Below are positions 17,479-25,561 of a stretch of 64,000 bases of DNA, piece by piece; the stretch's first letter is position 1; each line of letters starts with the position of its first letter. A program made the translations under genes and the position numbers. Below the pieces are notes generated by a model. It was not told the origin of the DNA. It ran no database searches and worked only from the letters and a program-made list of their open reading frames with translations. This stretch comes from Eubacteriales bacterium (GTDB taxonomy: Bacteria > Bacillota > Clostridia > Oscillospirales > Oscillospiraceae), in NCBI GenBank assembly GCA_030533415.1, contig JAUNJE010000005.1, positions 1 to 64,000 on the forward strand, written 5' to 3'.

Positions 17479-17526
17479 TTGAACATCGTTCAATTTCATT
17501 ATACTGAACAATGTTCAAAAAATCAA
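17479..17526 (-). promoter_or_regulatory. tetR promoter with double operator
   Basis: On the minus strand TTGATT (17521-17526) and TATAAT (17498-17503) are 17 bases apart. One TTGAAC-type dyad fills the spacer (17504-17518) and a second (17479-17493) lies downstream of the -10 box. Confidence 0.85.
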
Positions 17527-17574
17527 CGGGTTTTTGACGCTATTTTATGAATATCCGTATAAGTTTTTGTCTCC

Positions 17575-17630
17575 AAAAAACGGCATAGAGACATTTCCTG
17601 ATAGGAAACATCCCTATGCCGTTTTCTTTT
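17575..17630 (-). terminator. Terminator after dapF (probably bidirectional)
   Basis: The arms ACGGCATAG and CTATGCCGT enclose an inner hairpin TTTCCTGATAGGAAA. Runs of A and T flank both sides, so it can stop transcripts from either strand. Confidence 0.8.
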
Positions 17631-17666
17631 TTGATATAATAGCGGAGGTTTTTATTCGAAATCATA

Positions 17667-18443
17667 TCAAACCTGATAAATTTTAACGATTTCCGTCGGT
17701 CCTTCCAGCAGGATGGAATCTACCTGGCCGGACGCTCCGCCAATGGTGATTTTCAGTGTGCCTCCACGGTTTTCCCCTGTCAGGACATTGCCGGGCAGCT
17801 GCCCCTTTGTCCACAGGACAGCGGCGATGGAGCCGCAGCCGGTGCCGCAGGCCAGCGTGAAATCCTCCACGCCGCGCTCAAAGGTCAGCACCCGCACTTC
17901 CCCCTCGGCCAAAGATTGGTAGAAGTTCACATTGGCCCCCTTGGGGAATGCGGGGTCATAGCGCAGCGCCCGCAGAGTCTCCCGGAGGGAATCCGCATCC
18001 GCCCACAAGTCCCCCCGGTATTCCGCCACAGCGTGGGGCACGCCGGGATTTCCCAGCTCCACATAGGCCACATCCCCCTTCCGGTGCAGGTCCAGGACGC
18101 TGGGATTGTTCAGCCGCACCCTGTACCGGTTCTCGTCCAAGCGCCAGCCGGGAACCAGCCCCGCGTCGGTCTGAACCAGCATTTCCTCCCCGGCGATGCC
18201 CATGTCATAGGCAAACCGGCAGATGCACCGGGCGCCGTTGCCGCACATCTCGCCCCGGGAACCGTCGGCATTGTAAAAGTGCAGCCGAAAATCCGCCACG
18301 TCGGAGTGGTCCACCGCCATAAAGCCATCCGCTCCGGTAAGTTTACATAACTCTACCGCCAGCTTTTCAAAATCCAGCGTCTTTCCCCGGGCATCGATGA
18401 CCATAAAGTCATTTCCCGCTCCGTTCATGTAGTAGACATTCAT
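17667..18443 (-). CDS. dapF: Diaminopimelate epimerase
   Basis: The enzyme (258 residues) converts LL- to meso-diaminopimelate for lysine and peptidoglycan synthesis. It starts MNVYYMNGAGNDFMVIDARG. The two catalytic Cys lie in EMCGNGARCICRFAYDMG (near residue 70) and TLACGTGCGSIAAVLW (near residue 206), the canonical pair. Length fits the family. It is the last of dapA-dapB-dapF, starting 70 bases after the dapB stop, and a terminator follows. Confidence 0.95.
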   Translation of the reverse strand: MNVYYMNGAGNDFMVIDARGKTLDFEKLAVELCKLTGADGFMAVDHSDVADFRLHFYNADGSRGEMCGNGARCICRFAYDMGIAGEEMLVQTDAGLVPGWRLDENRYRVRLNNPSVLDLHRKGDVAYVELGNPGVPHAVAEYRGDLWADADSLRETLRALRYDPAFPKGANVNFYQSLAEGEVRVLTFERGVEDFTLACGTGCGSIAAVLWTKGQLPGNVLTGENRGGTLKITIGGASGQVDSILLEGPTEIVKIYQV

Positions 18444-18513
18444 GAAGAATTTCCCCTTTCACAGGCAGGAAGGGAAAAGCGGTTTCTCCGGCTTTCCGCC
18501 TTCCGTTTTCAAC

Positions 18514-19233
18514 TTACCCCAACATGCTTTCCATGGTATACAGGCCATTGCCCTTGCCTGCCATAAACCGGGCGGCGTCCACCGCCCCGTCCGCCAGCAT
18601 GGCCCGGGTGACGGCTTCATGCTTCAGCGTCAGGCACTGGGTCCCGGTGTGGATGTGCACCTCATGGATGCCGACCACGCTGCCCATGCGAAGGGAGGAA
18701 ATCCCGATTTCATCCTTTTCCCGTTTGCCCTCACCGGCCCGGCCGCAGTGGGCAGAGGCTTCCGGGCGGACCTCCTTAATGGCATTGAACAGCATCAGGG
18801 CCGTGCCGCTGGGTGCGTCCACTTTGCGGTTGTGGTGGGTCTCCACGATCTCAATATCGGCATCCGGGAAATACCGGGCGGCTTCCTTGGCCAGGCGGCA
18901 CAGCACCGCAATGCCCAAGCTCATATTGCCGGAATAAAACACAGGGATCTCCTGGGCGGCAGCGGCGATCAGCGCCTTTTCTTCCGCAGTATGGCCGGTG
19001 GTGCCGATGACGGCGGCGGCGTGAAGCTTCTTGGCATAGTTCAGCACACCGGCAATGGCAGTATGGTGGGAAAAGTCAATGACTGTATCCGCTTCCACAC
19101 CGCCCAGCTCGTCAAAGGTCCTGGGCACACTGTTTTCTCCGTCGATGCTAACTCTGCCCACCACTTCTTCCCCGAGAATGCCGCACAGCAGCTTTCCCAT
19201 GGCGCCGTTGGCACCGCAGATCACAGCCTTCAT
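18514..19233 (-). CDS. dapB: 4-hydroxy-tetrahydrodipicolinate reductase
   Basis: This 239-residue NAD(P)H-dependent reductase is the second step of the diaminopimelate branch. The N-terminal nucleotide-binding loop is AVICGANGAMGKLL. The substrate-site block VETHHNRKVDAPSGTALMLF carries the conserved His-His and Lys. The protein is slightly short compared with the ~265-residue enterobacterial form, as usual in Clostridia. Its ATG overlaps the dapA stop (ATGA), so translation is coupled. Confidence 0.94.
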   Translation of the reverse strand: MKAVICGANGAMGKLLCGILGEEVVGRVSIDGENSVPRTFDELGGVEADTVIDFSHHTAIAGVLNYAKKLHAAAVIGTTGHTAEEKALIAAAAQEIPVFYSGNMSLGIAVLCRLAKEAARYFPDADIEIVETHHNRKVDAPSGTALMLFNAIKEVRPEASAHCGRAGEGKREKDEIGISSLRMGSVVGIHEVHIHTGTQCLTLKHEAVTRAMLADGAVDAARFMAGKGNGLYTMESMLG

Positions 19234-20117
19234 ACGTTGATCCCCAGCTTTCTCATCTGCTCGTACAGATTCGCCCGGTTGTCATCCTCCATGGGGGTCA
19301 GGGGCAGGCGCAGAATCTCCTTGCCGTAGCCCATGGCGGAAACAGCCGCCTTCACGGGGATGGGGTTGACCTCGCTGAACAGAGCGTTGGTCAGTGGCAG
19401 AAGCTTACATTGCCACTGGGCAGCGGTCTGATAGTCTCCCGCCTTGCAGGCATCGGTCATGGCGACGGACTCCTTCGGCACCACATTGCTCAGTACGCTG
19501 ATGGTGCCCGCCGCGCCCATGGCCATCATGGGGACCGTCAGGGCATCCTCGCCGGAATAGATATCCAGCTTATCCCCGCACAGGGCCTGCAGCTCCACCA
19601 TCTGCGCCATATTTCCGGTAGCCTCCTTGATGGCCACAATGTTGGGATGCTCCGCCAGCTTTGCAACGGTTTTGGGCAGCAGGTTTACCCCCGTCCGGCC
19701 GGGAACATTGTACAGGATGACCGGAACAGTAGAAGCGTCGGCAATGGTTGTGAAATGCTTGATCAGGCCATTCTGGGTGGCCTTGTTATAGTAAGGGGTC
19801 ACAACCAGAATGGCGTCGGCCCCCACCTTGCAGGCGTTCCGGGTGTTGGCGAGAACATGCTCGGTGTTGTTGGTGCCGGTACCGGCAATGACGGGGACGC
19901 GGCCTGCCACCTTCTCTACTGTATACTGGATGACCTTTTTCTGGTCTTCCGGTTCAATGGTGGCATTCTCACCAGTGGTTCCCATCACCACAATGGCGTT
20001 GATTCCGCTTTCGATTTGAAACTCCAGAAAACGGCCCAGGGCTTCATAGTCAATTCCAGTTTCCGTCATGGGTGTCACAATGGCGGTAGCCATGCCGGTA
20101 AAGACGGTGTTTTTCAT
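19230..20117 (-). CDS. dapA: 4-hydroxy-tetrahydrodipicolinate synthase
   Basis: The 295-residue Schiff-base aldolase condenses pyruvate with aspartate semialdehyde. Features are the TTGE motif in VVMGTTGENATIEPEDQKKV, the Tyr of VVTPYYNKATQNG and the active-site Lys in IVAIKEATGNMAQMV (near residue 161). ATG 20117 follows AGGAGAGAAATAATCC. It begins the dapA-dapB-dapF unit, and the short gap after the DUF2461 gene suggests readthrough from there. No lysine riboswitch is visible in the 53-base gap. Confidence 0.95.
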   Translation of the reverse strand: MKNTVFTGMATAIVTPMTETGIDYEALGRFLEFQIESGINAIVVMGTTGENATIEPEDQKKVIQYTVEKVAGRVPVIAGTGTNNTEHVLANTRNACKVGADAILVVTPYYNKATQNGLIKHFTTIADASTVPVILYNVPGRTGVNLLPKTVAKLAEHPNIVAIKEATGNMAQMVELQALCGDKLDIYSGEDALTVPMMAMGAAGTISVLSNVVPKESVAMTDACKAGDYQTAAQWQCKLLPLTNALFSEVNPIPVKAAVSAMGYGKEILRLPLTPMEDDNRANLYEQMRKLGINV

Positions 20118-20170
20118 GGATTATTTCTCTCCTTTGAATTTAAGCAATATTGTATTTTCGCTGGACCGCT

Positions 20171-20818
20171 TCAAACCTTAAACCGGTTGAAATACTCGTA
20201 CAGCGGCGTTAACTTTTCAAAAAAATCCCCGACTTTCGTTTTCAGCTCCGGCCCGAAAATACCGGGGCCGGGAGCTTCCTCACGGACACAGCCGATCTGT
20301 GCCTTCCAGGCAAAGTAAGGCTCCAGTTCCGGATTTTCCGCCTGTTTCGGACGCTTATAGCACTGAGCTGTAATGGGCATGCCCACCGCTTTCTCCGTCG
20401 CTTTGATCAGGCTCAGAAACTCCTGGGGATAGGCAGTGATATAGCGGCGGAAATCCTCCATCGCTGCCGTCCGGGGATGCCACAGGGAAAAGCCATAGGA
20501 AACGCCCTCCGGGCGAATCTCAAAAAACAGGCAAGGATTCTCCGCCCACCACTCTACATCCTGGCGGATGCAGAGCCACAGGCTCTCCTTGTAGGGATCC
20601 GGGTGGTGGAGCCGGGCATCCCGGTAAATGCGGCTGACCTTCAGGATATTGCCCGGTTTTTCCAGAAACGGTTCAAACAGCTCCTTTCCCAGGGCTTTCA
20701 TCGGCTCATACAGGGTGTCCACATACTGCTGTTTGTGCTCTAAAAACCAGTCACGGTTATTGTTCATACGGATGCCCCAGAGGAAGTCAATGGTCTCCGG
20801 GGTAAAGCCGGTAAACAT
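20171..20818 (-). CDS. DUF2461 family protein
   Basis: This 215-residue protein of unknown function begins MFTGFTPETIDFLWGIRMNN and contains NRDWFLEHKQQYVDTLYEPM and SRIYRDARLHHPDPYK, which match the conserved blocks of the DUF2461/TIGR02453 family. No catalytic motif is known. A GAGGTGA ribosome site lies before ATG 20818. It lies between a phosphoesterase gene (upstream) and dapA (downstream) with gaps of 38 and 53 bases, so it is likely cotranscribed, though a role in lysine synthesis is not implied. Confidence 0.8.
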   Translation of the reverse strand: MFTGFTPETIDFLWGIRMNNNRDWFLEHKQQYVDTLYEPMKALGKELFEPFLEKPGNILKVSRIYRDARLHHPDPYKESLWLCIRQDVEWWAENPCLFFEIRPEGVSYGFSLWHPRTAAMEDFRRYITAYPQEFLSLIKATEKAVGMPITAQCYKRPKQAENPELEPYFAWKAQIGCVREEAPGPGIFGPELKTKVGDFFEKLTPLYEYFNRFKV

Positions 20819-20856
20819 GAAATCACCTCAACAATTCTTCTTTCTTCTGTCGCTTG

Positions 20857-21519
20857 TCAAAGCGGTTCCTTTTTCTGCTTTGTTTTATAGACCACCTGAC
20901 CGAAATGCTTGGCCTGAACCGGCTGGTCAGGAAGCTCAATGGTATAGCGCTCATAGGCATTGATGATCCTGGTGCCATTGTAATCCAGTTCCCGGGGAAT
21001 ATCATGGCCGTAGGACATATGGACATGTCCATGTACCAGGTACTGGGGATGGTATTTGTCCAGCAGCTCCCGCAGGGATTCAAATCCCCAGTGAGCCGGG
21101 TCCTCGGCATCGCCCAGGCCCTCCGGCGGGGCATGGGTCACCACGATATCCACGCCGCCCAGCCGCCACAGCTGCCTGCGCAGCTTGAATATCCGCAGGC
21201 GCATCTCATTATCCGTGTACTGGTGGACATCCCGGCGGTACCGCCGGCATCCCCCCAGACCCAGGATGCGGACGCCGTTGTAGGTCACGATATGGCCGTC
21301 AATGCAGTCACAGCCCTCCGGTGGGGCAACGCGGTAGTGTCCATCGTGATTTCCGTGGACATACAGCACAGGGCACCGGGCCATGGTCACGAGAAAACTC
21401 AGATATTGGGCTTTCAGGTCGCCGCAGGATAAAATCAGGTCATACTCCGCCAGGCGGCCGGGAACGTAATAGTCCCACAGGGCAGGGCATTCCTCATCGG
21501 ATATGGTCAAAATCTTCAC
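20857..21519 (-). CDS. Metallophosphoesterase family protein
   Basis: The 220-residue protein has the calcineurin-like metal-binding motifs SCGDL (near residue 33), YVHGNHDGHYR, VTHAPPEGLGD and LVHGHVHMSYG. The usual first motif Asp-x-His is Asp-Glu-Glu (ILTISDEECP), so one metal ligand is changed. The GTG at 21519 follows AAGGAGGGC with good spacing and yields a start MKILTISDEE; an in-frame ATG at 21624 lies deep in the upstream gene without a ribosome site. It overlaps the BMP-domain gene by 26 bases. Its substrate may be a nucleotide or nucleoside phosphate, by association only. Confidence 0.82.
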   Translation of the reverse strand: MKILTISDEECPALWDYYVPGRLAEYDLILSCGDLKAQYLSFLVTMARCPVLYVHGNHDGHYRVAPPEGCDCIDGHIVTYNGVRILGLGGCRRYRRDVHQYTDNEMRLRIFKLRRQLWRLGGVDIVVTHAPPEGLGDAEDPAHWGFESLRELLDKYHPQYLVHGHVHMSYGHDIPRELDYNGTRIINAYERYTIELPDQPVQAKHFGQVVYKTKQKKEPL

Positions 21520-23470
21520 GGGGCTTGCCCTCCTTTTCCGCCTGGATCTTGTCTCTGTATATGCCCAGCTCCCGCACCATGGACTTGGAAATCGGCAAAA
21601 TATCTTCATATTGCGGAATTTCACCGATGATATTGTCGCACAGCCAGTCCATGTGCAGCAGCTGCTCCGGTGTGAAATGGTGGGTGCCGTCGTTTTTCAC
21701 TGTGCCGTCCTGGGCCGTAATCCGCCGCAGGAAGGGATCGACGTTGCCATCCTTCAGTCCCTTTTGCAGCAGAAGGGCCATCTGGCGCAGTCCTTCGGGA
21801 AGCTTTTCAGACAGCTTCACGCCAATGACGCCGCTGTCCATGCCCAGCCAATAGTTCAGGGCGGTGGATACTCCTTTGTCCCGCTTCCAGCCGCCGGCCA
21901 GAATGCTGCGGATGGCGAACACATAGAAGCTGCCCCACTCCCAGATGGGGGTTGCCAGGGGAACCAGATCCCCCCGGTCGTTCATCAGGTAGGTGCCGTA
22001 GTTGCAGAAGTCCATATACATTTTCGACCGGGTCGGCGCGTCCCGGTTGGAAACCACCCGGATACCGTCAGCGAAAAAGTCCGCCTGATGGGTCCCCGGC
22101 AGACAGGACCACCGAAGCTCGATCTGCGCCCGGGGATTGGTCATCTGAGCGCCCAGGGCAAAGGCATTGATGGAGGCGGGAACACCGAAAATGGGATAGG
22201 AGGCAATATAGCCGATGCGGTCCTCTCCCGCCATGGCGCCGGCGATGGCGCCCGTGATAAATTTGGCCTCATAGATCCGCCCGTAATAGGTGCGGATGCT
22301 GGTATAGGGCTGGTCAACGGAGCAGTTCATGAACCGCACCTTGGGATATTTCACCGCGGCCTTCAGCGTCGCGCGGCTCAGGGGCGGCGCGGTGGTAAAG
22401 ACTACCTGGGCGCCTTCGGCAACAGCTTGCTCGATATAAGCCTCCGCCAGCTCGGAATTGGCGGCGCCGTAATAGCTGCGCACCGCGACCTTGTCGCCGA
22501 ATACCTGCTCCAGCTGCTCCCGGCCCGCCTCATGGCCCATGACCCAAGCGCTGTTGGCGGCGTCCAGCTGGTGGACAAACGCCACGTTCAGCTTTTCCAG
22601 GCCGGAGAGAACACGATTCAGGAAGCTGCCCTTGCTTTCATCCTCCGCCTTGGTCTGCACCTTGACGGAGTCCTCCTTTGCCGTGGAAACAAAATCATCC
22701 CGCAGGGCGGCAACACTTTTTTTCAGTGCCGAGGCGGAAAGCCTTCCCAGATCCTGAAACGGATACAGCTCCAGCCACAGCAGCAGTGCTTCCTCCGGGA
22801 GCACGCCTTCCATTTTGGGATTCAGTGCGCAGAAGGCATCCCGGAAATAGTGGAAATAGGCGTTGAAGGTGCGTTTTTCCGCATCGGTCCAGGCTTCGCC
22901 GCTTTTCTTGCCCAGGTGGGCAAGCAGCCGGGCATAGTCGCCGGGGCGGCGGAACTGGACAGCATAAAGATTGGAAGATTTATAAAACTCAATGAACTCA
23001 TAGTATGCCTTGATCCGCGGCTCGTTGGACATGGGAGGCATAACGCGCTTGACGGTACCAAAAATCCGGGGAGCGTCAAAATGGCGCAGGACACTGACCC
23101 GCTTGTTGCCCTCCTGGACGTAGAAGCTGCCCAGGTATTCAAAACAGGAGATAGGGTCGGTGATCCCCACTTCTCCCAGATGGGCCGCGCAAAGATTGAT
23201 CCACTTGGCTGCGAACTCCGTCTTGCTGTCCAGCAGCGGACGGAAGCTGGCGGTAAAGGCAGTAATGCGCCCGGCGGATTTTACGCCGATGATCCGTTCC
23301 GAAGGGATTTCTACCAGGCCCACGTCCACCACCGCATCGCTGGAATTCTCCGGCAGGATCTCATCCAGCACCTCGGGATGGGGCGGTTTTCCGGCCATCA
23401 GCAGTTCCCTATATTCTTTCTGTCCCTGGCGCAGCGCCTGGGCATATTCTTCAGATGCTGTTTGCGTCAT
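21494..23470 (-). CDS. Cytosolic protein with ParB-like N-terminus and BMP (nucleoside-binding) C-terminus
   Basis: The 658-residue protein ends in a BMP-type periplasmic-binding fold (residues ~305-560: NVAFVHQLDAANSAWVMGHE, VVFTTAPPLSRATLKAAVKY, RIGYIASYPIFGVPASINAF). It has no signal peptide or lipobox: it starts MTQTASEEYAQALRQG, a soluble helix. Residues ~50-145 read like a ParB/sulfiredoxin-like fold (VEIPSERIIGVKSAGRITAF, then FYVQEGNKRVSVLRHF). The middle is helical. ATG 23470 follows AGGAGG. It overlaps the phosphoesterase gene downstream. An intracellular sensor of nucleosides is inferred; no permease or ATPase gene is near. Confidence 0.75.
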   Translation of the reverse strand: MTQTASEEYAQALRQGQKEYRELLMAGKPPHPEVLDEILPENSSDAVVDVGLVEIPSERIIGVKSAGRITAFTASFRPLLDSKTEFAAKWINLCAAHLGEVGITDPISCFEYLGSFYVQEGNKRVSVLRHFDAPRIFGTVKRVMPPMSNEPRIKAYYEFIEFYKSSNLYAVQFRRPGDYARLLAHLGKKSGEAWTDAEKRTFNAYFHYFRDAFCALNPKMEGVLPEEALLLWLELYPFQDLGRLSASALKKSVAALRDDFVSTAKEDSVKVQTKAEDESKGSFLNRVLSGLEKLNVAFVHQLDAANSAWVMGHEAGREQLEQVFGDKVAVRSYYGAANSELAEAYIEQAVAEGAQVVFTTAPPLSRATLKAAVKYPKVRFMNCSVDQPYTSIRTYYGRIYEAKFITGAIAGAMAGEDRIGYIASYPIFGVPASINAFALGAQMTNPRAQIELRWSCLPGTHQADFFADGIRVVSNRDAPTRSKMYMDFCNYGTYLMNDRGDLVPLATPIWEWGSFYVFAIRSILAGGWKRDKGVSTALNYWLGMDSGVIGVKLSEKLPEGLRQMALLLQKGLKDGNVDPFLRRITAQDGTVKNDGTHHFTPEQLLHMDWLCDNIIGEIPQYEDILPISKSMVRELGIYRDKIQAEKEGKPREDFDHIR

Positions 23471-23508
23471 GATAGCAGCCTCCTGAGAAAAGGTAATTTC
23501 ACACATAT

Positions 23509-23536
23509 ATGATAACACAATTTTGTGAGTTTGCAA
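23509..23536 (-). promoter_or_regulatory. Promoter of the BMP-domain gene
   Basis: On the minus strand TTGCAA (23531-23536) and TATCAT (23509-23514) are 16 bases apart, about 40 bases before ATG 23470. Confidence 0.6.
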
Positions 23537-23617
23537 CAAAAAATTAAAAATCGTCCCCAAAACGCAAAGAAATGCAGTCTCAAGAAAATCTTAAGGCTTT
23601 GTCATAAGCCTTCGACT

Positions 23618-23645
23618 TGTTTTTCCCCGCAAAAAATAGTACAAT
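23618..23645 (+). promoter_or_regulatory. Promoter of the moxR operon
   Basis: TTGTTT (23618-23623) and TACAAT (23640-23645) are 16 bases apart, 35 bases before the moxR ATG. A hairpin AAGGCTT/AAGCCTT precedes it. Confidence 0.55.
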
Positions 23646-23679
23646 GTAAAAAAACGAGAATTACGAAAGGGGCAGTTTC

Positions 23680-24633
23680 ATGCCAACGAAAGAAAACGCT
23701 GTTACCGGCTATGCCCAGCAGATCCTTGCCCAGGTGCGGACCGTGGTTGTGGGAAAGGACCAGGTGCTGCTGTGGGTGCTGGCGGCCATTTTGGCCCGGG
23801 GCCACATTCTGCTGGAGGATATTCCCGGCGTGGGCAAGACCACCATGGCTCTGGCTTTCTCCCGGGTACTTGACTTAACCTACAGCCGCGTCCAGTTCAC
23901 CCCGGACGTACTGCCCTCCGATGTGACAGGCTATTCCATTCCCGACCAGAATGGCGGGGGACTTCAATACCAGCCCGGCGCGGTACTGTGCAACCTGTTT
24001 CTGGCAGATGAGCTGAACCGGGCCACCTCCCGCACCCAGTCCGCCCTTTTGGAGGCCATGGAGGAGGGGCAGGTCACCGTGGACGGCGTCAGCCACAAGC
24101 TGCCCAGGCCCTTCACCGTCATTGCCACCCAAAACCCCACCGGCGCAGCAGGTACCTCCCTGCTTCCGGACAGCCAAATGGACCGGTTTATGATCCGCCT
24201 GTCCCTGGGCTATCCCAGTCCCAAGGATGAAATGGCCATGGTCTTGAACCGCCAGGGCGGCAATCCTTTACTGACCCTAAGCGCCCTGATGACCCGGGAG
24301 GACCTGGTGAAAATCCAGGACGCGGTGGAGGATACGTTCTTAAGTGACAGCGTGGTGAATTATATCGTCACCCTGGTGAACGCCACCCGGGGCAGCAGCG
24401 ACATCCTCCGGGGGGCCAGTCCCCGGGCAACCCTTTCCGTCACCGCCATGGCCAAGGCCGTCGCCCAGCTCCGCGGACGGGATTATGTCACCCCCGGGGA
24501 CGTGAAGGAGGTTTTTGCCCACACCGTGGCCCACCGGCTGATTCTGTCGCCCAAAGCGGAGGCCCAGGGGAAATCCCCGGAGCAGGTGCTTCAGGATATC
24601 CTTACCAGCATCCCCACCCCCCGGCTGCGCTGA
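23680..24633 (+). CDS. MoxR family AAA+ ATPase
   Basis: The 317-residue chaperone-type ATPase belongs to the AAA_3 family. Walker A is EDIPGVGKTTMAL (near residue 50), the sensor region is FLADELNRATSRTQSALLEA with Walker B, and TVIATQNPTGAAGTSLLPDS is sensor 1. The C-terminal lid has SPRATLSVTAMAKAVAQLRG. MoxR proteins assist assembly of partner proteins, and the DUF58 and transglutaminase genes immediately downstream form the standard operon. The specific client is unknown. Confidence 0.92.
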   Translation: MPTKENAVTGYAQQILAQVRTVVVGKDQVLLWVLAAILARGHILLEDIPGVGKTTMALAFSRVLDLTYSRVQFTPDVLPSDVTGYSIPDQNGGGLQYQPGAVLCNLFLADELNRATSRTQSALLEAMEEGQVTVDGVSHKLPRPFTVIATQNPTGAAGTSLLPDSQMDRFMIRLSLGYPSPKDEMAMVLNRQGGNPLLTLSALMTREDLVKIQDAVEDTFLSDSVVNYIVTLVNATRGSSDILRGASPRATLSVTAMAKAVAQLRGRDYVTPGDVKEVFAHTVAHRLILSPKAEAQGKSPEQVLQDILTSIPTPRLR

Positions 24634-24634
24634 T

Positions 24635-25561
24635 ATGTTTGGACGCAGAATTTGCTACCTCTCGGCCCTGATGGCCTGCGGGGTGTTTTATATTGCTTAT
24701 GGGGAATGGCTTTCCTGGCTGGTGCTATGGATCGTTCTGGGACTTCCATGGCTTTCGCTGCTTCTGAGCCTGCCCGCCATTTTGAGCTTCCGCATAGAGG
24801 CCGACGGTGCCGGCGCCTTGCCTATGGGCGGGGAGGGCGACGTATGGCTGCTGGGCAGCAGCGGTCTTCCGATGCCGCCTTTTAAGGGGAAGCTGCGGCT
24901 TCGCCGGTGCATTACCGGGGAGAGCTGCCGCTACAGATCCCTGTCAGGGCTGCCTGCGGAGCATTGCGGCGGGATCGCCGTCACGGTGGAAAAGGCACGG
25001 GTCTGTGACTATCTGGGGCTGTTTGCCTTTCCCGCGAAAACCGGAGGGCAGAAAACGGTATTGGTTCGCCCCATCCCGGTCCCGGTGCCGGAGCCACCTG
25101 ACTTAAAGCGCTACATCGCCCGCTCCTGGCGGCCGAAATTCGGCGGCGGCTTCGCGGAGAACCACGAACTGCGTCTGTACCGTCCCGGCGACAGTCTGAA
25201 CCAGGTACACTGGAAGCTCAGCGCCAAAACCGGAAATCTGACCCTGCGGGAGCCTATGGTCCCCCAGCGGGGACTGGTGCTGCTGACCATGAACCTCCGG
25301 GGCACTCCCACAGAATTGGACCGGAAATTCGGGCGGCTGCTGTGGCTGGGCAATTATCTTTTGGAGCTGGCCATCCCCTTTGAGATTCGCGCGCTGACTG
25401 CCGACGGCATTCGCTCCATCCCCGTGGAGGACGAGCAGGGGCTGGGCAAGGCCATTGACACCCTGCTGTGCAGCGGAGCGGCAAAGCAAGGCTCCATCCG
25501 GGACCATTGCTACGCCGCCTCCTGGCAATACCATATCGGAGGTGGCGCCGATGAAAGCTGA
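24635..25561 (+). CDS. DUF58 domain-containing membrane protein
   Basis: This 308-residue protein has two N-terminal membrane segments (ALMACGVFYIAYGEWLSWLV and IVLGLPWLSLLLSLPAILSF) followed by a beta-rich segment. The DUF58 block is ELRLYRPGDSLNQVHWKLSA near residue 185. A von Willebrand-like portion follows. It begins 1 base after the moxR stop and ends overlapping the transglutaminase gene by 11 bases. The family works with MoxR and transglutaminase proteins, perhaps in envelope or protein maturation, but the biochemical job is not established. Confidence 0.87.
   Translation: MFGRRICYLSALMACGVFYIAYGEWLSWLVLWIVLGLPWLSLLLSLPAILSFRIEADGAGALPMGGEGDVWLLGSSGLPMPPFKGKLRLRRCITGESCRYRSLSGLPAEHCGGIAVTVEKARVCDYLGLFAFPAKTGGQKTVLVRPIPVPVPEPPDLKRYIARSWRPKFGGGFAENHELRLYRPGDSLNQVHWKLSAKTGNLTLREPMVPQRGLVLLTMNLRGTPTELDRKFGRLLWLGNYLLELAIPFEIRALTADGIRSIPVEDEQGLGKAIDTLLCSGAAKQGSIRDHCYAASWQYHIGGGADES

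Noticed and set aside
21503..23512. Long plus-strand open frame across the BMP-domain gene
   Set aside because: No ribosome site or recognisable domain; the minus-strand frame has the BMP fold, a promoter and AGGAGG.
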